Positions 59,736-64,000 of a DNA stretch of 64,000 nt are shown one piece after another (the first letter of the stretch is position 1; each line of letters opens with the position of its first letter). The position numbers and the translations under genes were made by a program. The notes under the pieces were generated by a model. It saw only the letters and a program-made list of their open reading frames with translations, did no database searches and had not been told where the DNA came from. Source of the stretch: Climacium dendroides (taxonomy: Eukaryota > Streptophyta > Bryopsida > Hypnales > Climaciaceae); NCBI GenBank assembly GCA_950106755.1, contig OX467083.1, forward strand, positions 46,824,555 through 46,888,554, given 5' to 3'.

Positions 59736-59892
59736 AGCATGGTTGTCATACTGGACAAGTTACTATTCATTTCTTGTCCTGTAGGACGAGTTACTATTCA
59801 TCAAATGTACCTCTCAAGTACATTTGATGAATAGTAACTCGTCCTACAGGACAAGAAATGAATAGTAACTTGTCCAATATGACAACCATGCT
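59736..59892. repeat. Near-perfect hairpin, 75-bp arms
   Basis: Arms 59736-59810 and 59818-59892 are reverse complements with a single mismatch (C/T at the CATACTGG position) around a 7-base loop (CTCTCAA). Each arm also contains two GTTACTATTCAT-type direct repeats. The form is that of a young MITE or inverted-repeat small-RNA source. No target duplication was identified. Confidence 0.9.
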
Positions 59893-59940
59893 ATCCAATA
59901 TAAATGTTTTTGGCTATTTGTCATCCACAAAATGACCTGG

Positions 59941-60300
59941 TCTAAGGGCCAATTTTTTTTTGTCAAAATCAATTCAAAATTGTCAGTTCTATTGTGGTCA
60001 CCTACAGAAAATAAAATTAGAATCTAACCATAGGATCTTGTACTTCACTTGTCTCAGATCAAGTGGTAACCATAGGATCTTGTACTTTACTTGTCTTAAA
60101 TCAAGTGTTAACCATAGGATATTGTACTTCACTTGTCTCAGATCAAGTGGTAAAATTTTCATAAAAGTTAAATAATACAAATTAAAAGATATTAGCATTT
60201 AAATTTAAATTTGGATTTTTTTTAACATTAGCCTACAATTTCAGATGACTTTAACTACCATTAGTAGAAAAATTTTGCACTGTAGAATTTGGAATTAAAA
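59941..60300 (-). repeat. Partial copy of the CCYCTAAAG-end element group
   Basis: It shares TCAAAACTGTCA-like, AGGATCTTGTACTT, CACTTGTCTCAGATC, AAAGATATTAGCATTTAAA and TAGCCTACAATTTCAGATGA with 8849-9560. The terminal block is degraded (CTAAGGGCC). Confidence 0.6.
60025..60150 (+). repeat. Three tandem 42-bp units
   Basis: TAACCATAGGATCTTGTACT starts each unit at 60025, 60067 and 60109. Units differ at only a few positions. Other copies of this element group have one unit, so the triplication is local. The period is a multiple of three and creates a repetitive open frame with no likely function. Confidence 0.9.
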
Positions 60301-60339
60301 TTTTTTGTGTTTAAATTTTTGCATTGAAATAGAGATGTG

Positions 60340-60468
60340 TGGAATTATATTGAGCCCAACCATTAAGCACCAAACTAGTGTCAACACTGGGATTCAAACC
60401 CAAATCCCTCAAGAGGGACTTTCTAAGTATTCTAAAGCAATGAGGTCACCTACCATGGCTAAGAGGAT
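60340..60468 (-). repeat. tRNA-derived SINE-like element
   Basis: On the minus strand TTAGCCATGGTAGG (A-box-like, 60450-60463) is followed by GGTTTGAATCC (B box with one mismatch, 60389-60400), then CAGTGTTGACACTAG. Spacing and words are typical of plant tRNA-derived SINEs. The 3' end and duplications are unclear. Confidence 0.4.
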
Positions 60469-60469
60469 T

Positions 60470-63281
60470 TTGTTCTTGTACCTCATGTATGTACACAAAC
60501 TTTGTCAACGTATACTTGATTATCACTTTTATTTGTAGTAGATTGTAAAACAATAAAACATTATTTTGGAACATTTAAACAATGGTTTAGAATAATGGAA
60601 TATTAATTTTGAAACAATTAGTTTATCATGTTGTCTTTAAAGTTACTATTTTCATTATTACAAACCATTGTTCCACCAGGACTTGTTAGAACTCAAAAGA
60701 TGGTAGTGGGGGTGATCTTTTAACAATATTGTTGAAGATTATTTAATGGTCATCCATGAGTCCCATAGGTTGTTAGCCATGTCCAAGAAGTTAAGAGTAT
60801 CTAAAAATTGATGCTCCTTTTTCTCCTCATCTCAAAGTTTTATTGTAAGTAGATGGAGTTCTAGATATGTTTATAGTCTTGGCCTTTCAACAATTAATTA
60901 ATTCAATTTGTCAAATTTACCAACAAATAGTATTTTAAAATTTTGTTAATTTTTAAGTTAACCTCTAAAGGTCAATTATCCATTGACTAGACAATTGAAT
61001 GTTTTAATGGGTTCCTACAAATAGTTGTCACTTGGAAATTGGGAATTTTTGTCTGCTTTTATTCATTTTTATTAATATTTATAGGCAAAAAGACCTAACA
61101 ATATTGTTTGCATTCTATTTAGTAGAAGGTCCCTACAAATATAGTATATTATTCCCTAAAAGCCTAGAAGTACCTTAAATGCTTCTATTTCTCATTTCCA
61201 ATATTCAAATAGGTATCTAGGATGTTGATTAGGAGTATGGGCAATTTCATTAAAATGATGTTATTCTGCTACTTTGGCAATTTTTACGATAGAGATCCAA
61301 TAGTTTAAAATATACAGACGCCCTAGATGTCTGAAATCTATATCGCTCTTAGATGTTTGAAATCTACAACTAAACTAAATGTTATTTTTATAATTCATAC
61401 CATGTGGTTTGAAATCTATACTAGTCCTAGATTTCTTAAATCTATACAAATCCAAGATTTTTGAAGTCTATACCTATTATAGATGACACTTTTATGATTT
61501 AGAGCGGACGATCTAAAAATGGCACATGGAATACTACCATTTTAACAAAAGTTCCCGTGAGTTTGAAACATGATTAAACCCTAATGGCCAAGCTAGTAGA
61601 ATAACACCTAAATTAGACTATTACTATTACCAAATTTATCTTTTGAGTACATGTGATGGATTATAGGATAAAAGAGTAGTAGTGCATGTTGTCAAAAGTC
61701 CTACTAAGTCTTAGAAATCTCTATAGGAAATCCATGTATAGGTCACCATCTAGTTTGTATTTTGTAAGAATTGAAAAACATTACGTAATACCTTTTAGGT
61801 GAAAATCTACCATTTTGAAACATGTGTGTCTGAAGATTGGAAAAAGGTGTTTTTAGCATAAAAACATGCCAAGAGTTGAATGGCAAAGTTGACACACTTA
61901 GATTCCCTTGTATATGAATGATTATTTCTTAGAGAAATTAAAACACAAAGTAGTAATTTTGACCCTCCTACGAATATGTAAATTTTTTCTTCGCATTTGA
62001 GGACTTTCTGCAAAGTTACCCAAAAAACTTCATAATTTTTCAAATTGCAATAGATGATTCCATGGAAAAATCAATTGTGTTTATTAACATTGGAAAATTC
62101 ATAGAAATTATCCAAATAGTGATAAATCCCACTAAAAATTAAAATATTATTTTATTAGCCTATGTAAGTTCTTGGATAAATTTCAAGACATTTTAACACT
62201 AACAAGTACCAAAAATTGGTGGCAGTAGCAACTTTTAACAAAGTTCAAAAACATTGGATGAATTAACTAGCATACTAGAAATTGAGAATGTCCAAATGAA
62301 GTGAATTTAGACACTTTCCTTACTTTCTCAAACCTTACAAATTACCTAAGTTAGTTAAAATCTTGAAAAATGATAAACTCTAACATTTGGATATTTTAGC
62401 TTTTTTTACTAGTGTACAAATCATTGGCTTCCACTTATGAAATAGCATGGAAGTAGGGTTGGAAGCATTATATTCTAATTTGGGTCTTTTGAATCTAATA
62501 CTGCAATCCATTTGGCGTTTGGAGCATTTCTCTAAGAATTAGAGCGCTCACAGCAGTAGAATAGAATTTGAATAGTAAACATTAATTTGGTTTTCCATAG
62601 GTAGTTTTAGATAATATGAGAGGACTTGGAAAGGTATAAAAGGCCTCCCTTCCTTTCACTTTTGTACTCTTTTTTTTATTTGCTTAATTGATTGACTTGC
62701 GGTCAGCCCTTTTCTTTTTGTCAAGCATGACTAAGATGCGGCCACAATATTAGAACTTGGCTATTTGGCCCAAAATTCATTTGATTTGCATTTGGAGCTT
62801 TGTTCCTTACTTGATTGTTATTGAAGTTCTATGTGTTAACTTTTGAGAGCCCATTCCAAAAGACGTTAGGTCCCTTTGGAAAACTTTGCCATTTAATTGT
62901 GTTTTGAAGTTCAATTACTAATCTTTTTATAGAACATACACCTAAAGCCTAGACATTGGAATACATAGTCCTAAGTATTGCTTGGTGCCATTTGGAAAGA
63001 TTTGTAATTGGAATCAAAATTCTTAAAGTCCATGTATTAACTAGTCTTATTGAATTTGGTCTAAGAATTTGGTGTTAAACTACCATACTCCAAAGCTATT
63101 GCCCTTGGAATAATTTTTTCAAAGTCTATATTAACAAATCCCTTTAAATTACATCTTAAAATTTAGGCCTAAATCTTCCAAACAATGAAACTTCACCCTT
63201 GAGATTAATTTTTTCCATATTTTCCCGAGGTATTTTCTTTGTGTGAGTTTTTCCAATAGAAAATTCAAAAATTCCTTTTTT
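60470..63281. other. AT-rich stretch without a supported gene
   Basis: The phrases ATCTAGATGTYTGAAATCTA and GAAATCTATAC recur around 61320-61480, suggesting a short degenerate tandem array. Otherwise no element or gene was assigned. Confidence 0.35.
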
Positions 63282-63460
63282 CACTACAAGAGAAAGGGGT
63301 GTTTTAAGTATAATCCTAGTAGTATAGTCTTTTAAGTAATGACCTTTAAGACGTCATTTTTTGACGTCTTAAAGGTCATTTTTGACACCTTAAAAGTCTT
63401 TACTAAAAAGATGCCTATACTACTAGGATTATACTTAAAACACCCCTTTCTCTTGTAGTG
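63282..63460. mobile_element. CACTA-type MITE, 179 bp, full hairpin
   Basis: The ends CACTACAAGAGAAAGGGGTG are perfectly inverted for about 45 bp. TTT flanks both sides (63279-63281 and 63461-63463), a 3-bp duplication. CACTA ends with a 3-bp duplication are the En/Spm signature. The inner part pairs again around GACGTC, with the right arm longer by an extra segment. It is too short to code. Confidence 0.9.
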
Positions 63461-63463
63461 TTT

Positions 63464-64000
63464 ATTTGTGTTAACTAAAGTTTAGAGTCCAAAACCTAAG
63501 TTGAGAGGTCCAAAAAATACTATCCAAAGTCCAAAACCAAGCCAGTATAGTCCAAAGGCCAACCCAACTAGGCAACTCAGTAAAAGTAGGCCAGTAAGAC
63601 AAGTCAATACAAGTAATAGTAGGTGCCTTGATTGGCAATTAAACTAATTTCACATACCATCATCTCTTTGAAAAATACAAAATTAGGAAAATACTCTTGT
63701 TGGGTTCCAAATTTTGATTTTTTTTCAATTTCAATTTGATTTTTAAAGCCAAGGCTCTGTTGGCCAAAATTTAGAGAACCAAAGTCATTTTAAAAAGTTC
63801 AAACCTAGCAAGTTTTTAAAAATAGAGTTATTTCAAAGTCCAAGCTATACCAATCACAAAACCAAAGTCATTTGTAGTCCAAGCATGTGCCAATTTACAA
63901 AACTAGAGTCCTTTCAAAAGCCAAGGCCATGAGCCAAATTTGCAAACTAGAGTCATTTCAAAGTCCAACTGTATCCAAGTTTATAAACTAGAGTCATTTC
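63464..64000. other. AT-rich terminal stretch with a phrase repeat
   Basis: AACTAGAGTCATTTC-type phrases recur at about 63900-64000 (roughly every 45-50 bases), looking like a degenerate tandem array that runs off the window. Confidence 0.45.

Overview
The window looks like nuclear DNA of a land plant. It has spliced genes with short GT..AG introns, a GARP-type (MYB-like) transcription factor, a Ty3/gypsy relic, and plant-style MITEs (Stowaway, CACTA, PIF/Harbinger-like). The GARP domain spelling and the style of the gypsy element suggest a seed-free plant such as a moss or lycophyte. That is inferred from remembered sequences and not established. No bacterial or organellar genes, rRNA or tRNA genes, or CRISPR arrays were seen.

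Layout. 1-0.8 kb: a possible terminal exon of a minus-strand gene. 2.3-8.35 kb: a heavily decayed Ty3/gypsy element on the plus strand. Protease, reverse transcriptase, RNase H and integrase can still be read through many stops and shifts, and a PHD-finger-like zinc motif follows the integrase. A 399-bp PIF/Harbinger-like element with a TAA target duplication interrupts the integrase end. 8.4-18.7 and 26.5-49.8 kb: AT-rich DNA made mostly of nested non-autonomous transposons and foldback repeats. 18.7-26.5 kb: a mixed-composition island with no confidently identified gene except a small ORF encoding a putative secreted peptide at 26.15 kb. 50-58.6 kb: the main gene island. It carries a seven-exon GARP gene (52048-56555, modelled as 556 residues) and an unidentified 166-codon ORF downstream. 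59-64 kb: AT-rich repeats again, with two striking hairpin elements.

The most notable observation is a group of non-autonomous elements whose ends read 5'-CCYCTAAAG and which sit in 4-bp palindromic duplications, usually TTAA and once CTAG. One copy (46548-47125) is nested in another copy. Homologous unoccupied TTAA sites occur elsewhere in the window at about 38019 and 16535. This gives internal evidence for a TTAA target duplication, a signature associated with piggyBac and some Sola elements. No transposase was seen, so the superfamily is undecided. A second MITE family carries a conserved short palindrome with core GCCGAATATTCGGC and has inserted into members of the first group. The only gene whose function can be stated is the GARP transcription factor.
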